From: Romanomermis culicivorax
Lineage: Eukaryota > Nematoda > Enoplea > Mermithida > Mermithidae
Direction of reading: 5' to 3'
Length of the DNA: 64,000 nt
Assembly: GCA_963922205.1 (NCBI GenBank)
Contig: CAWUHX010000139.1
Location: 744,001 to 808,000 of the forward strand
Shown: positions 1-11,167 of the stretch, in pieces
How positions within the stretch are numbered: the first letter of the stretch is position 1
How the letters are laid out: each line of letters opens with the position of its first letter
Notes under the pieces: model-generated
The model's database searches: none
The model's input: the letters and a program-made list of their open reading frames with translations, nothing else
What the model was told of the DNA's origin: nothing
Translations under genes and position numbers: made by a program

Positions 1-589
1 AGCCTGCGACACAAAATGCCTGGACTGATTCCTAGCCTTAGATAAAGTATCTGTAGACGCAGTCTGATACATGGGAGTATTTGAACATAGGGTGGTCAAT
101 GATACTGTTGCTGAAATGGGAGCAGAAGTTTTAGCGGGTTTCGGCTGTGTAACCTTTGCAGGCTGCGCAATTGCCTTCTTACCTACTTCTTCTCTTGATG
201 GGCTTTTGTTTTTCGTTTCTTTTTCAAGCTAACAAAAATTTGCCTATCATTTAATCCTTTTTCTTTAATATTATTTATAGCCTCAGCAGTATAGTATCCG
301 GGGACACCTTCTGTATCCTAGGTCAAGGCCAAAATTAGAATTTCTTTATCTTCTTCTGCCAGCCAGGCCGCTTAATCCCGTGGTGTTTTCAACACAGTGT
401 GGATAGGTGTCCCAGCTGTCTGATTTCCTCCTTCTTTTTGGCACCTTCAGCATCCATGTATTGACTAATATAAGCTTGGTGATATATGTTTTGCTCATCC
501 TGGGCAATCAGAGTTTCTTCTGACTGAGCACATTCATGCAATTTTCCGATAATGAAACATTCATTTTTTCTTTATTTTGTAAACATCAG
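1..589. other. No recognisable gene; weak minus-strand coding-like remnant
   Basis: No complete reading frame is present. On the minus strand, about 220-380 reads as a coding-like run containing short strings such as AEEDKEILILAL and EGVPGYYTAEAINN, broken by a stop and a frameshift near the A/T runs. It could be the decayed upstream part of an element whose downstream part is the Tc1-like fragment that follows, but I do not recognise the family. Confidence 0.25.
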
Positions 590-880
590 TATCTGGTTGA
601 GTAACTGTTAACTTTGATTACAGCCAGTATCACTCGCTGTAAATGGTCGATATAGTGGTTGCATTTGGCGTCCTCCATGGTTTCCCAAAATTTCAAGCAT
701 GCGCGAACAAATTCCTTTTGATTGGCCGGCTTGACTTTTTTTTTGCAAAAAGTTTTTCAATTCGGCCCATAAATTCTCAACCCCATTCATATCTGGGCTA
801 TCAGCTGGAGTTTTCCACCAGTTTATGCCCATCCAATTGTAGGATTCTTGGGCTTTTTTGATGTATGCTTTGGGTCTATA
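590..880 (-). pseudogene. Tc1-like transposase, C-terminal fragment
   Basis: This is the C-terminal part of a Tc1/IS630-type DDE transposase, the cut-and-paste enzyme of Tc1/mariner transposons. The minus strand reads GINWWKTPADSPDMNGVENL, matching the family signature around the last catalytic acid (SPDxNxxENxWxELK). It continues to a region equivalent to the family's C-terminal helix (KFWETM, CNHYIDHLQRVI), but that part is in another frame. A frameshift therefore falls in the A-run around 730-745. The N-terminal helix-turn-helix and the first two catalytic aspartates are absent and no terminal inverted repeats were seen nearby, so this is a dead fragment. The family call is firm; the exact limits are approximate. 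Confidence 0.75.
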
Positions 881-1496
881 AATTATAAAATGTTGTAGAA
901 TCAAATGAAAATGAAGCAAAACAAATATTGAGAAGCAAGCTGGAATGTTAAAAAACAACAAAATGCACATAATGAGTAAATCCAGCCAGCTGAGATCCTT
1001 GAGGGGCCTGCCAGGCCCGAAAAAATCTCAAACACTGTCTTTACCTTTTCTGATGAAATTTTTTTTTCATTTTTATGCATGCATGGTAAATGCACTTGTG
1101 GAGCTTTGTTTTGTTTCCTCACTTACTCATCTTGTTCCTTCTCAATGGGAAGCACAAGGACCCTCATCCAATAGAAAATCCTTGCCACGCATGTCTGATT
1201 CGAACTATTAAAAATTGATCAATTTATTATTAATAAAGGTGCTGCACACTCGAACTTTGTAACAAGGATTATTCCTGGATGCTAGTCTTTATTAGGATAA
1301 ATTTTTTGAGGGATCTGTACAAAACTTGGCGTTTGTTTCTGTTATAATGAACCAGTTATTGTCCAGAAAATTATCTATGTGAATAAAACTCAAGAAAACT
1401 TATCAACAAAGGCAACTCATGTCAAAATTTTTCTGGTACGTTTAGCTGTTTATTTTTTCTGAGCATAGCAAATAAGTGCAGCTTCAATGCCCACAT

Positions 1497-1506
1497 GAAA
1501 ACATCA
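1497..1506. repeat. Candidate target-site duplication, left copy
   Basis: GAAAACATCA occurs here and again in direct orientation at 2220-2229, immediately outside the inverted arrays. A perfect 10-bp direct repeat at both edges is what a 9-11 bp target-site duplication would look like. Confidence 0.6.
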
Positions 1507-1510
1507 GTGA

Positions 1511-1650
1511 CCGGACAATTGAGCGCCCGACAATTGAGCGCCGACAATTGAGCGCCGACAACTGAGCGCCAGACAACTGAGCGCCGTGACAACTGAGTGC
1601 TGAGACGACTGAGCGCCAGACAACTGAGCGCCGACAACTGAGCGCTGACT
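1511..1650. repeat. Left array of GACAAYTGAGCGCC units
   Basis: About ten imperfect tandem copies of a 13-15 bp unit, differing by C/T at one position and by 1-3 base insertions between units. It is the left arm of the foldback element and is complementary to the array at 1988-2215. Confidence 0.9.
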
Positions 1651-1700
1651 AGTTTATGTCAGATAAATAACCTAATCAGTTTGAAGTAACTATTTTGCAT

Positions 1701-1820
1701 TTAGGCTTAGGCTTAGGCTTAGACTTAGGCTTAGGGGCTTAGGCTTAGGGGCTTAAGCTTAGGGGCATAGGCTAAGGGGCTTAGGCTTAGGCTTAGGGGC
1801 TTAGGCTTAGGCTTAGGCTT
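1701..1820. repeat. Degenerate (TTAGGC)n array
   Basis: About ten exact TTAGGC hexamers are mixed with variants TTAGGGGC, TTAAGC and TTAGAC. TTAGGC is the canonical nematode telomere repeat and TTAGGG that of most animals. Here the tract is interstitial, degenerate and inside a foldback element, so it is not a chromosome end. Confidence 0.9.
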
Positions 1821-1987
1821 CGTCACACGAATCAAAAATGATCATATTTGTTTGATTCATAATATTAGACGTATGGACATATATACATTAGGGTAGATAA
1901 TCATTACGGTAGATAATCACTGAAATGCTAGTATTCCATAGCGCTCAGTAAATGAAAAAAAACGCTCAATTATAATGCATTAAATAG

Positions 1988-2215
1988 TCGGCGCTCAGTT
2001 GTCGGCACTCAAATGTCTGGCGCTCAGTTGTCGGCACTCAAATGTCTGGCGCTCAGTTGTCACGGCGCTCAATTGTCACGGCGCTCAGTTGTCTGGCGCT
2101 CAGTTGTCAGCCCTCAATTGTGCGGTGCTCAGTTGTCGGCGCTCAGTTGTCATGGCACTCAATTGTCTGGCGCTCAGTTGTCGGCGCTCAATTGTCCAGC
2201 ACTCAATTGTCGGTG
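1988..2215. repeat. Right array of GGCGCTCARTTGTC units
   Basis: About sixteen imperfect copies of GGCGCTCAGTTGTC, GGCGCTCAATTGTC and close variants, some preceded by CA or separated by TG or TC. It is the inverted counterpart of the 1511-1650 array and longer than it. Reading frames over this stretch are artefacts of the repeat. Confidence 0.9.
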
Positions 2216-2229
2216 CACCGAAAACATCA

Positions 2230-5200
2230 TTCTTCTTTAAGACATGATTTCTTTGTGTTGTTCATTGTGTGCTCAGTTTTACATTTTATCAATATAGTTT
2301 TTGTATCTAGCATAACTCTGATTGGTGCAACGACATACGGTTATCTTGCATAAGTTTATATTGTCCATCAGATTTACAACTTCTGAACTCCAATAGACCT
2401 TTCATTAAAAGTTCATTGACATAAAAATGGACGTCTTTTAAACCACTAAAAATACAAATTTTTGATAGGCCTTGTTGCCAGATTTCAGCCCATACTATAA
2501 GTGATTAGGGGTGCTTAAATTTCCCCTTCAGTTTGGCTTGAAAACTGTTAGTTTAGTTTATGATCATGTGAGCCCTGTATTTAGCTTTTTCTCACAGGAA
2601 AACTGGAACGTTGATAACATTTTCTTGTGTAAGATTCAAGCTGAATCTTAGTGTAATCTGTAAAAATGACATCATCGAAGTTCAAGCCATTCTTCAATGT
2701 CTTCATAAATTTTTATGGCCAATTGCAATCTGGCCTCCATGTTTTTCAGTTGGACTTGCTGTCAATACCTGGCATTACAATATAGCCATCCTAAATATTA
2801 CAAAAGTTTTTGAGAAAAATTTTTTTAAGATTGTTCTATCTTCTGTTTTTTTTGTTTTGTTTCCCCTTTTTTATCATGATAGACTGGGTGGCTAATGATG
2901 AAGTCTGCTAGATTGTAGCATTTCCTCGACTATTGTATTAGGTCCTAGATAGCCAATCTGCTGTTTTTTCTCATTGTGAAATTTCGTCCGCCCTATCTTA
3001 CTGTATGTCCTGTGCACCCAGGCATAGTCGAATACTGTTCCCCCATGTCAACATTTAATTCACTCCTAAAAATTTTGAATAGTTTTTTTAAAGTCTGATC
3101 ATTTTCCAATGAGCCTCAGGAAGCAAAATAATATATAGGAATCTATGAGGAGACAGTAGACCTGCATCGTGGGGATACATCTTTGCTTCTCAATTTCTTC
3201 ACCTAACTAGCTGGTACAGTCAACCAAATAGACTGTAGTAACATTAATTTCACTGGGCATACACAAACAAATTCGTAGGGATTATGTAAATTTCAATTTT
3301 TAACCTCAATATAGAAAAATTTTGACGACAAAATCTATAAAATATCTGCGAAAAATGCATTGAAACTGTGACTCAGAGCATTTTTGTACAAAAAATGCAA
3401 TAAACTTCATAAACTAAAAAAGATTCTCCTATGCATAGGCAGAAAAACTGTCTGCAGGCTGAAGGTCCAAGTTATTCAAAGGTTAAAGGTCAAAGTCATC
3501 AAATTGTAGTAAGATTATTTTGTGTGTCTCACAGTGTGATATACAAAATGTGTCTTACAGGATGATGCAGTAAGGAGCTGATATTTTTTTTTGACTTGCT
3601 CAACAAGATTGCCATGATTCCAATGAACAATGACATCTTTTACAACATATTGTAAATTAAAATTCTTGCTCTAGATGGAGAAGTTATATCATATTTGTGA
3701 TTAGCCATGTTCACTGGATATCAGTGCTGCATGGTGGTTCCAGACATTATTATGTGTTTTCCTGAAGTGCTTCTGGGTAATAAAAGTGGGAAGCAAGTAC
3801 TATTCCATATTTTTACGATTTTGTTCTGAACCATATTTCATAACAAACTGCAAATTCATGAGCTTACTCAACTAATCATTCCAAAAAATCATACTGCAAA
3901 AGCTTTGTGTGAATGGTTTTGATGATACTACATATTTTTTTTCATTCTTTATCTTAGAAGCATTTTTTTAAAAAACAGACTATAGTTGTCATCATAAATT
4001 CAGCCCAGCTCTCATGAATTCAAGCACCGTTTCTCAATCAATTTTTAATTGTTTCAAGGCATCTGTTATGTTCACTAAACATTGATACTCAAAGTAGAGT
4101 TTCTGATTTTCATTCTTTTTATAATTTTATCTGCATTTTTTGCTTGGTGAAAAAGGCAATTTCAAATGTAGGAAAATTCATCAAATTTTTCATCATCCTG
4201 AACGAAAGTATCAAAAAACATATTAGAACCTTAGTTCTAACAGAATTGAAAACCTCTGAATACCATACATGCAGATGAGGGTTAGAAGGGGTTCGATTCC
4301 TAGCAGATTCTGATTGACTCCCAGCAGATTTGACGGCCTCAACAATGATTGAGAGGATGAAGAAGAAAAAGTTATCATTAAAATCCAAATGATGCTGTTG
4401 CATAACAATTTTTTTACAATGCCTACTTGATTTCAAGGAACTCTGAAACGTGTTGTCTATGCAAATAATTTCACATATCTGACTAATGTAGGTGTGATAT
4501 TATGCTGCTTGGATGTTAGATGACCTCTGTTTTCATTATCAAGAATGAAACACAATTTTTATTCCACCACATGTGGCTGACTTCTAGTAGAATTTCTATG
4601 CTGTGCATGTATGGTCATCACACAATTGAAGGTTTATTTATACTTGCTATTTCTGTTGGAATGGAACGGATTGGAATGCCATCCACACAAAGTTGCAGAA
4701 TGAAAGGGAAATTTCTGTTCCATTTATTCCAGTTGGGGTTTTACCATCAGTCACTCTAGAAAATTGCAGTTATCCTTTCTGATCAAAATTTATTTTCAGG
4801 CTGAACATTTCAAACTGTTGGGGATTGGTTCCATTCTGTTCCATCAAAAAAGGCAAGTACAAATGATCCCTGTGACTCAAAACTTTTTTCAGTAAAAATT
4901 CTACAGCAAAAGCATCATGTAGGGGTGGAAGATTTTCGAATCACATGATATTTGGGTAGTTTTTCATCTCTGAAGCATTTTATAAAAAAAAAGATTATTG
5001 TATCATATGTTAATGCATGATTCAAATCAACTTTACCTAGTTAATGGCATGCTCTAACAATTGTCCTTAAATGGGAAGAGTGAACATCATTGTCCAAAAC
5101 ATTTTGCATTTCTCTGGTCATCATTTCTGCAATTGCAGATGTCCACTGGATTATTTCTGAAACGTAGAACAGGTTCCTTGATTTCCTTCCTTGCCCATCT

Positions 5201-6240
5201 AAATAACTGAGCAATATGGTTTGATGCATGTAATAAATTTATGTTGATTATGCTAAATACAATATATGGGTTTTATAACCGTTTTTCATATTTCTGTAAA
5301 AGACGCAATACAGTTGTTAAATGGCATGCATACCCTCGTTTGTTGACATTTCTTGTGATTTGCATATGCTTCCATCTTTATTGTTTGTATTGCTCTAGAA
5401 TTAGAATTTTCAATTGGTCAAAAATTCTTGGATAACTGGTACTCTTCTTGCCAGATTGAGAAAGAGATGACATTTTGCTACAGTACAAATTCGAAATTTC
5501 TAACAAGCCAATTCTGCATTAGTTTTCAGTATTTGTTCAGTACATTCAAATGCTATAGAGGAATACAGCTGAATGCTGACCCCAAACACATTCCATCCAC
5601 CAGTGGACTTGTGAGTTGCCAATGTGTTCGTCGGTTGCTACAGTAAACAAGAGTCTAAAGGTCCTCAGCCCTAGCAAAATTTTCACGTTTTTGGCAGTCA
5701 CATCTAAAAGTCACTTTTTTCCTATGGAATTTCATTCAAATTTGTCACGATATGATTATAGAGCTACTCGAGAGCTACCAGAAACTATAATTTTATTAGT
5801 AATTAACATGCCGATTTGGATAAAATTCTAATGAAAGATGGTTATATGTTTTGTGTTGTGTGACGTCAAACACATAGATGGCAGAGTAAAACACACAGTG
5901 GGAATGCCATGTCCTTTAGTCCTTTTTTGTGCAGTCACATTATTCCTCCATGAATAAAGGAACTATAATGTTTCAACAAATGGGAATACGGATTTACGTC
6001 AAATAATCTTAGAAGAGACATGCCAGAAAACAATTGAATGGTCAGCTAATTGAGAATGTATGACACATTATACTGTAGGTTAAATTTCTGTTACTGTAAT
6101 AATTAATCGATTACCAATGAAGGTAGCTTTAGAAAAAACCGAAATTGTGCACAAATTTAAAGATTGACAGGAATGACCAAAAGTGTTGCAAGCTTAAAAT
6201 CCAACATTATGTGACAATAAATTTCATTGCTTTAAGTCTC
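2230..6240. other. Gene-less AT-rich stretch
   Basis: Short open frames only, none with a recognisable domain. A GGTTCGATTCC string near 4289 recalls a tRNA T-arm but has no cloverleaf around it. No repeat or transposon end was recognised. Confidence 0.5.
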
Positions 6241-6248
6241 TGTGAAAC

Positions 6249-7200
6249 ATGGCTTCCCGTTCAAAAAGACAGAAGAAAGAGAAAGCCAGAAAAAAGAGAA
6301 AGCTAGTGAATTTTTGACAATGGAACATGGTCGGTCATCAATAGCAAAATATTAGAAGGAAGTCCCTTCGACAAAGGGCAAAAAGTTTTTCTAACATGGC
6401 GGAATACTGTACAAATTTCTGGAGTAGTGTGGGTGATAAGCAATTCTGTCATACGATCATCTGATACCTGTATAAAAGGTTCAGGTGAATATGTTTTAGA
6501 TGAAGAATTTGGTCAGGAGTATATACGAATCAATGAAGTTGGATACCAAATTTTCCATGCAGAAAATTGAATAATTAACAATGGTATTAGTTACTGCAAT
6601 ATTGTATATTTTTCAGATCAGAATTATATCACCACTGATGCTTGATATTTATAATTTTGCAATGGAAAGAAAGAAGCACACTATTTCGAAGCACATGGTT
6701 GCAAAAATAGTTCATGGAGACGATTTTACTCGATCTGAATTTTACATGATCGAGAAAATTGGTTCATCTCATCATTGTTGAAACTTTTCTGGGCTGAAAA
6801 ATGATACGTTTCATGTAATCAAAATGATGAAAATTTTTGACTGTGATCATTTGAACCATTATTTTTGGTCAAATCTTCTCTCTGAAAACGTCTGATAGGC
6901 AAGGTTCAAAAAAGTTTGTTCAATAATTTTGGCCAAGTAACACAGTGGGAAATTTCAGAACATCCACGAAATATCTTGGAAATTATGCAAAAAAGTCATC
7001 TGTTGACAAATAGTCGCAAAAACAATGATGATTCTAAATAATCTACTTTTGTTTCTTTTAAGCTTTTTTGATTGAAAAACGAACTGCTAAACAGTATCCT
7101 AATCAACTTGGAAAAGCCATGACACATCCTCGGATGAAAAAGGTAAAATCTTATGCAAACATGGCTTAAATTTTTGTTCACTATGGTGAGGACATTTGGT
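6249..7200 (+). pseudogene. Unidentified coding-like remnant, possibly several exons
   Basis: Several short plus-strand coding-like runs follow one another. At 6249 an ATG opens a Lys/Arg-rich stretch (MASRSKRQKKEKARKKRK). From about 6315 to 6570 one frame stays open for roughly 85 codons with a protein-like string (KGQKVFLTWRN, then EYVLDEEFGQEYIRI). A third run, 6581-6781, encodes a basic segment, and near 7090 there is RTAKQYPNQLGKAM. Frames differ between the runs, so either introns or frameshifts separate them. The order (basic start, small beta-rich module, C-terminal basic helices) faintly recalls BEN-domain proteins, but I could not confirm any BEN motif. Function unknown. Confidence 0.25.
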
Positions 7201-7214
7201 GGAAAAATTTTCAT

Positions 7215-10057
7215 GAAATGTAAACAAGAGGAATTTTATTTTTCAGGAAAATTATGATTATGCCTTGAATGACAGTCAAAAAAAAAAGATAATCAGTTTA
7301 TTCTATGCCCTAAAACTGATTCCAGTTTGCAGTGGATGAAACTTTTGCATAAGGTTTTGTAGGCACAATTACTAATCATTGTGTTTTTCCATCAATAGGG
7401 TGGCCCTGCTATGCTTGGGAGACATTTAGATTGAATTTTCAAAAAGAGCCTGCCAAGCATTATGAACATGAAATTCGCCACATTTCGGGCCCACAAGAAA
7501 ACTACTGTGATTGCAAGTTATTGCTAATGTGCGACATAAAAAATTCATCTTTACACATTTTTTTAATAAAACTTATGCAAATTTTATTTCATGAATGATT
7601 TGTGACCTCAAAGAAGCCTTCATCAAAGACAATACTGTCATTTTCAAAGCAAAAGTTTGTGCAGAAGCACCTGAAGGTGTATTGCCAGTTTGCTCAATAT
7701 TTTGATTTAAATCTGGTCGATATTGAATCTTTCTGGTGCTGATGTAATCAGTACCATAGTTTGATGCTACATTCAGATTTGGTTTTTCCAGACCAGTGAG
7801 TATCAAGGGAACTCTCTCTGACTAGTTTTAGTGTGGAAATTTGAAAGCCCCGGAAATTTACCATAGAAATCTTGATATCACTTTTTTGGGGATGAACATA
7901 GTCTATTTCTTGGTGGTGCAAATTAACCAAAGTGGACACAAATTGTATAGACGCTGATTTGCATTGACAACATGCATTAAAAGGCTTTTCCTCCTTGTTT
8001 TTAGTCATTGTGTTTGTTTGTATTAGTAGAGAAGATAATCGGAGGCCTGGCTGGCCTAACGTATTTTAAACCATATTATTTGTGTGAACATATTTCGCCC
8101 TAATACAGCATACTTCGCCTGGCCATTTTACAATATTCTCCCAGCAGAGGGAACACGGGGTAGGACCCACATTTCTGGAGTACCACCCTGCATGGAAGTC
8201 TACATTTATGACTCAATTCTCAGCCTGACTTCTCAAATTCGCCTGTTGATTGGGAGTTACCTGAGCTCAGAGAGTTATCAGATCATCTGTTGTTCTCTGG
8301 AACAAAAGCAGCTGATCATTTTGTTTAAATTGGATTGACTGAACTGTTGCAGTTTTCAGCATGATTGGGTGAATCAGCGTGTAGTTCATTAGGTCATCTC
8401 ATTCTCTTTATTTATTAACACCAAGTCTCATTTAAATGTTATTTTGAAGCTCCTTTCTAGGTTGATCATTGGAATTTCATATGGATGGAATTGATGAACA
8501 ATCAACAAAATTTATCAGAAATCATCGACTGATTTCCAATCATTGCCTTTATTAATTGATTTTAGATAAATTTAGTATATTTTATGATTGAACATTATAG
8601 ACAATTCCACAAAGAAATCGAACCCCTAAACTTTGATGAGTTTTTTACAGAAAATAATTAATTAGGGCATTTTGTAGCCATTTATCATGTCACTTGCCTT
8701 ACATCAATGTTCATGCTTCCATTACATCAATGATTACTCTTTCATTACGTTTTTGTGTTTTGCTATCATTCTAATTGTATTTTTAGTCATTTGATCACAT
8801 TTTTCTGCCCTTTGGCGTGACTAATCAGTCACAGTCTAACATGTTCTACTTTTGGCCCACATCAAGCCAGTGCATCATCATTTGTCATCAACTCACAGAG
8901 CATATAAACTCCTTATCATGCTCTTGAGTCAGTCATTCTTTCACCTTAATGACATCAAGTCAGTGTTTTTTATTTTCACACTGCACCTCATTTCATAATA
9001 CGTACTTTACATATTCTAATGTATCCCCTCTGTTGCCCCATTTTTATATCTATTCTACTTCACTTCAGCTGCGTCTTCCTATTGAATAAATTCGACTCTC
9101 ATATACTCTATGTTACCTTTTGTATTCAAAATCCATGAACATCTTCCCATCATGTTTACTCATCCTCTCAGATCAACTTCTAACAGCTTAGAGTGACCTC
9201 CTGTGTCATCCACATGTTTTCCTCAATGTTGAGCTCCAAACAGGATCACCTCTTCGAGATAACCTGTTGATAACCCAAGTGACTTCAATCACATAGAAAC
9301 GCTTGACTCAAACAACAGGCACATATCTCACGATAAACTCCATCTGGATTATGTCCATGAGGCAACCTGTTGACTATTCAGATATCCACAGCTGCACACA
9401 CACCTCTCTTGCTCACAATAGATGCAAAGGTCAAGTATAAGGTTATCCCCTACCTACAGTACTGGACTGGCTGCCATCCATAGGGCCAGTTATGTATGCT
9501 TAGGTACTACCCCATGACCTCACACCCACCATTCCCTCATTATGGCATGGCTTCTCGTGTATTGTGACAATCCCACAAAAAATCTAAATTTAGCATTCTC
9601 ATCAATGTTTTTCAAATTATGACAGTCATAGGGACCGAAACACTTGGTCAATTTTTTTAAAGTAATTTTATTTTTTGAACAAAAAAATGTCAATTTTCCC
9701 CATGCTTTGTGGTGTGACATTGTTTATGGTTTTTCTAGACTAAAATTACTTCTTTTTGAACCATTTTTCAGACATTAAAATTTTGGACTTTTTCCCTCTA
9801 GAGAGCCTGCAGAATTTTGAGGAATTGGTGAACCTCAGACCCCGAAAGGCAATTGACCCCCACCTTGGTGCTACATGACATGTTTCAAGTGTTATACAAT
9901 AATTTCTGTTGAAAAAAGTCAGCATCAATATTATGTGCAGTGTTTGCTTCAAGCTGTTCCCGATCAACTCGAATATATGGTTTGCAGGGTTGATCTATAT
10001 TTTTCAATAAAAAAGCTTATTCATTACCAACATTTCTCGCCCTATCAAAACTTTCTA
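7215..10057. other. Gene-less stretch
   Basis: No convincing gene, RNA or repeat. The open frames present (for example 7573-8008 on the minus strand and 8084-8338 on the plus strand) have no recognisable motif. Pyrimidine-rich unique sequence fills 8700-9500. Confidence 0.45.
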
Positions 10058-10460
10058 AGATCTAAGAAAATCTTGTAAGATGACTGGGAATATGGGTAAA
10101 ACTTACCAGAATCTTAATAACTTATAAGAATGTCTGAGACTGTGAAGAATCATGCAAAATTTTATACACGACTCTTGCTGATCTTACAAGATCATATAAG
10201 AAAGATGTTCAGAGAAATATTTGTCATAGTTCTTAAAAGATTTTCCAAGTTATGAAATTTTCATGTAAGATTGAATGTAAGAAGAACAAAAAACTTATTC
10301 TGTTGATGTGTCCGACATCTCAGAAGATCTTACTGTTCACAGCTTGGAAGATAACTTATGATGGAGTACAAATATCAAGATAACTTACACGATAATTTTA
10401 TTCCAGAATGCCTACTCATGAATTTGCAAGATAACTTACATGATCATTCCTTCTATAAAC
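10058..10460. repeat. Cluster of ATCTTRCAAG / CTTGTAAGAT palindromic motifs
   Basis: Short motifs built on AAGAT, ATCTT, CTTACA and GATAACTTAC recur in both orientations, for example AATCTTGTAAGATGAC near 10070, GATCTTACAAGATCATATAAG near 10180 and two AAGATAACTTACAYGAT strings near 10377 and 10429. This may be a degraded inverted-repeat element, but no clean ends were found. Confidence 0.35.
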
Positions 10461-11067
10461 TAGCTGATGAACTTATGGTACCAGAGTCACAGCACAGTCT
10501 AATTGCAAAGTCAGTCATGCTTAAGCATTTCTTGCAAATTTTATTTGTATTAGTTAAAATCCAATAATTATCTCATCATTACAGTTTTGACTACAATGCA
10601 AACTGTAGAAGGATTCACTGATTGTACACGGATCAATTTATCCATTGAATGATTCTTTTAAAAAAGTTACCATGTAAAGGAGTTGAAATTTGTAATTGTC
10701 ACAACAAATCATCTGCTTTTACTGGAAAATTTGATGCAATGTTATTTTCTATCACCAAAAACTTGGAGATAACTAGAAAAATATCAGATTCGATTTTGAT
10801 AAATCGTCCAATTTCACCATATGTTTTCCAATTATTCAACATGAAAGAAACATTATAGCTGCAACTCTTGTTGGCAGCAGCGCAGTAATGAAGGGGAAAA
10901 AGTTGATATTTTTCATCAAAGATAGATATTTTTTTTGCTCATTGATCCCCCCATCTCAAAAATTCATATTTTTGGTACTCTGACAGGGATATACTCCTGA
11001 AACAATGATAACTTTATTTGCTGACATCACAGCATATGCAGCTACTGTCACATTGGACAAAAACTGG

Positions 11068-11096
11068 GGCCATTTCACATTGAGTGAAATGTGGCC
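11068..11096. repeat. Short hairpin, GGCCATTTCAC / GTGAAATGTGGCC
   Basis: Arms at 11068-11078 and 11084-11096 pair across a 5-base loop with a single extra base. A second, unrelated hairpin follows about 50 bp downstream. Confidence 0.6.
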
Positions 11097-11145
11097 AATC
11101 ACATTGATGGAGAAAATCCATGCCATATTGATGGATAAATACAGC

Positions 11146-11166
11146 CATGTCACTGTGAGTGACATG
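11146..11166. repeat. Short hairpin, CATGTCAC / GTGACATG
   Basis: Perfect 8-bp arms flank a 5-base loop. It ends right at the left edge of the GC-richer block that may be a solo LTR. The same GTGACATGC string recurs inverted with one mismatch at the far edge (GCATGTGAC, 12402-12410). Confidence 0.6.
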
Positions 11167-11167
11167 C

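Larger units (their letters stand above)
1507..2219. mobile_element. Foldback-type DNA element (possibly Mutator-like, non-autonomous)
   Basis: A 713-bp element with no coding capacity. Its ends are inverted: the left starts GTGACCGGACAATTGAG and the right, reverse-complemented, starts GGTGCACCGACAATTGAG. Each arm is an array of a 13-15 bp unit, GACAATTGAGCGCC on the left and its complement GGCGCTCAATTGTC on the right, so the two arms can fold on each other. A TTAGGC-rich core and unrelated AT-rich DNA lie between. Direct repeats GAAAACATCA (1497-1506 and 2220-2229) flank it. Long repetitive inverted ends plus a 10-bp duplication fit Mutator-like or Foldback elements, but the superfamily is an inference because there is no transposase. 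Confidence 0.7.

Noticed and set aside
1511..2215. Regular short repeats reminiscent of a CRISPR array
   Set aside because: Units are directly adjacent without unique spacers, the arrays are inverted to each other, and the genome is animal.
1990..2353. Three overlapping plus-strand frames rich in Ala/Leu/Ser/Cys (75-103 codons)
   Set aside because: They are translations of the GGCGCTCAGTTGTC array; the repetitive peptide follows from the DNA repeat.
4280..4310. GGTTCGATTCC string like a tRNA T-arm
   Set aside because: No acceptor stem, D-arm or anticodon arm can be folded from the neighbouring sequence.
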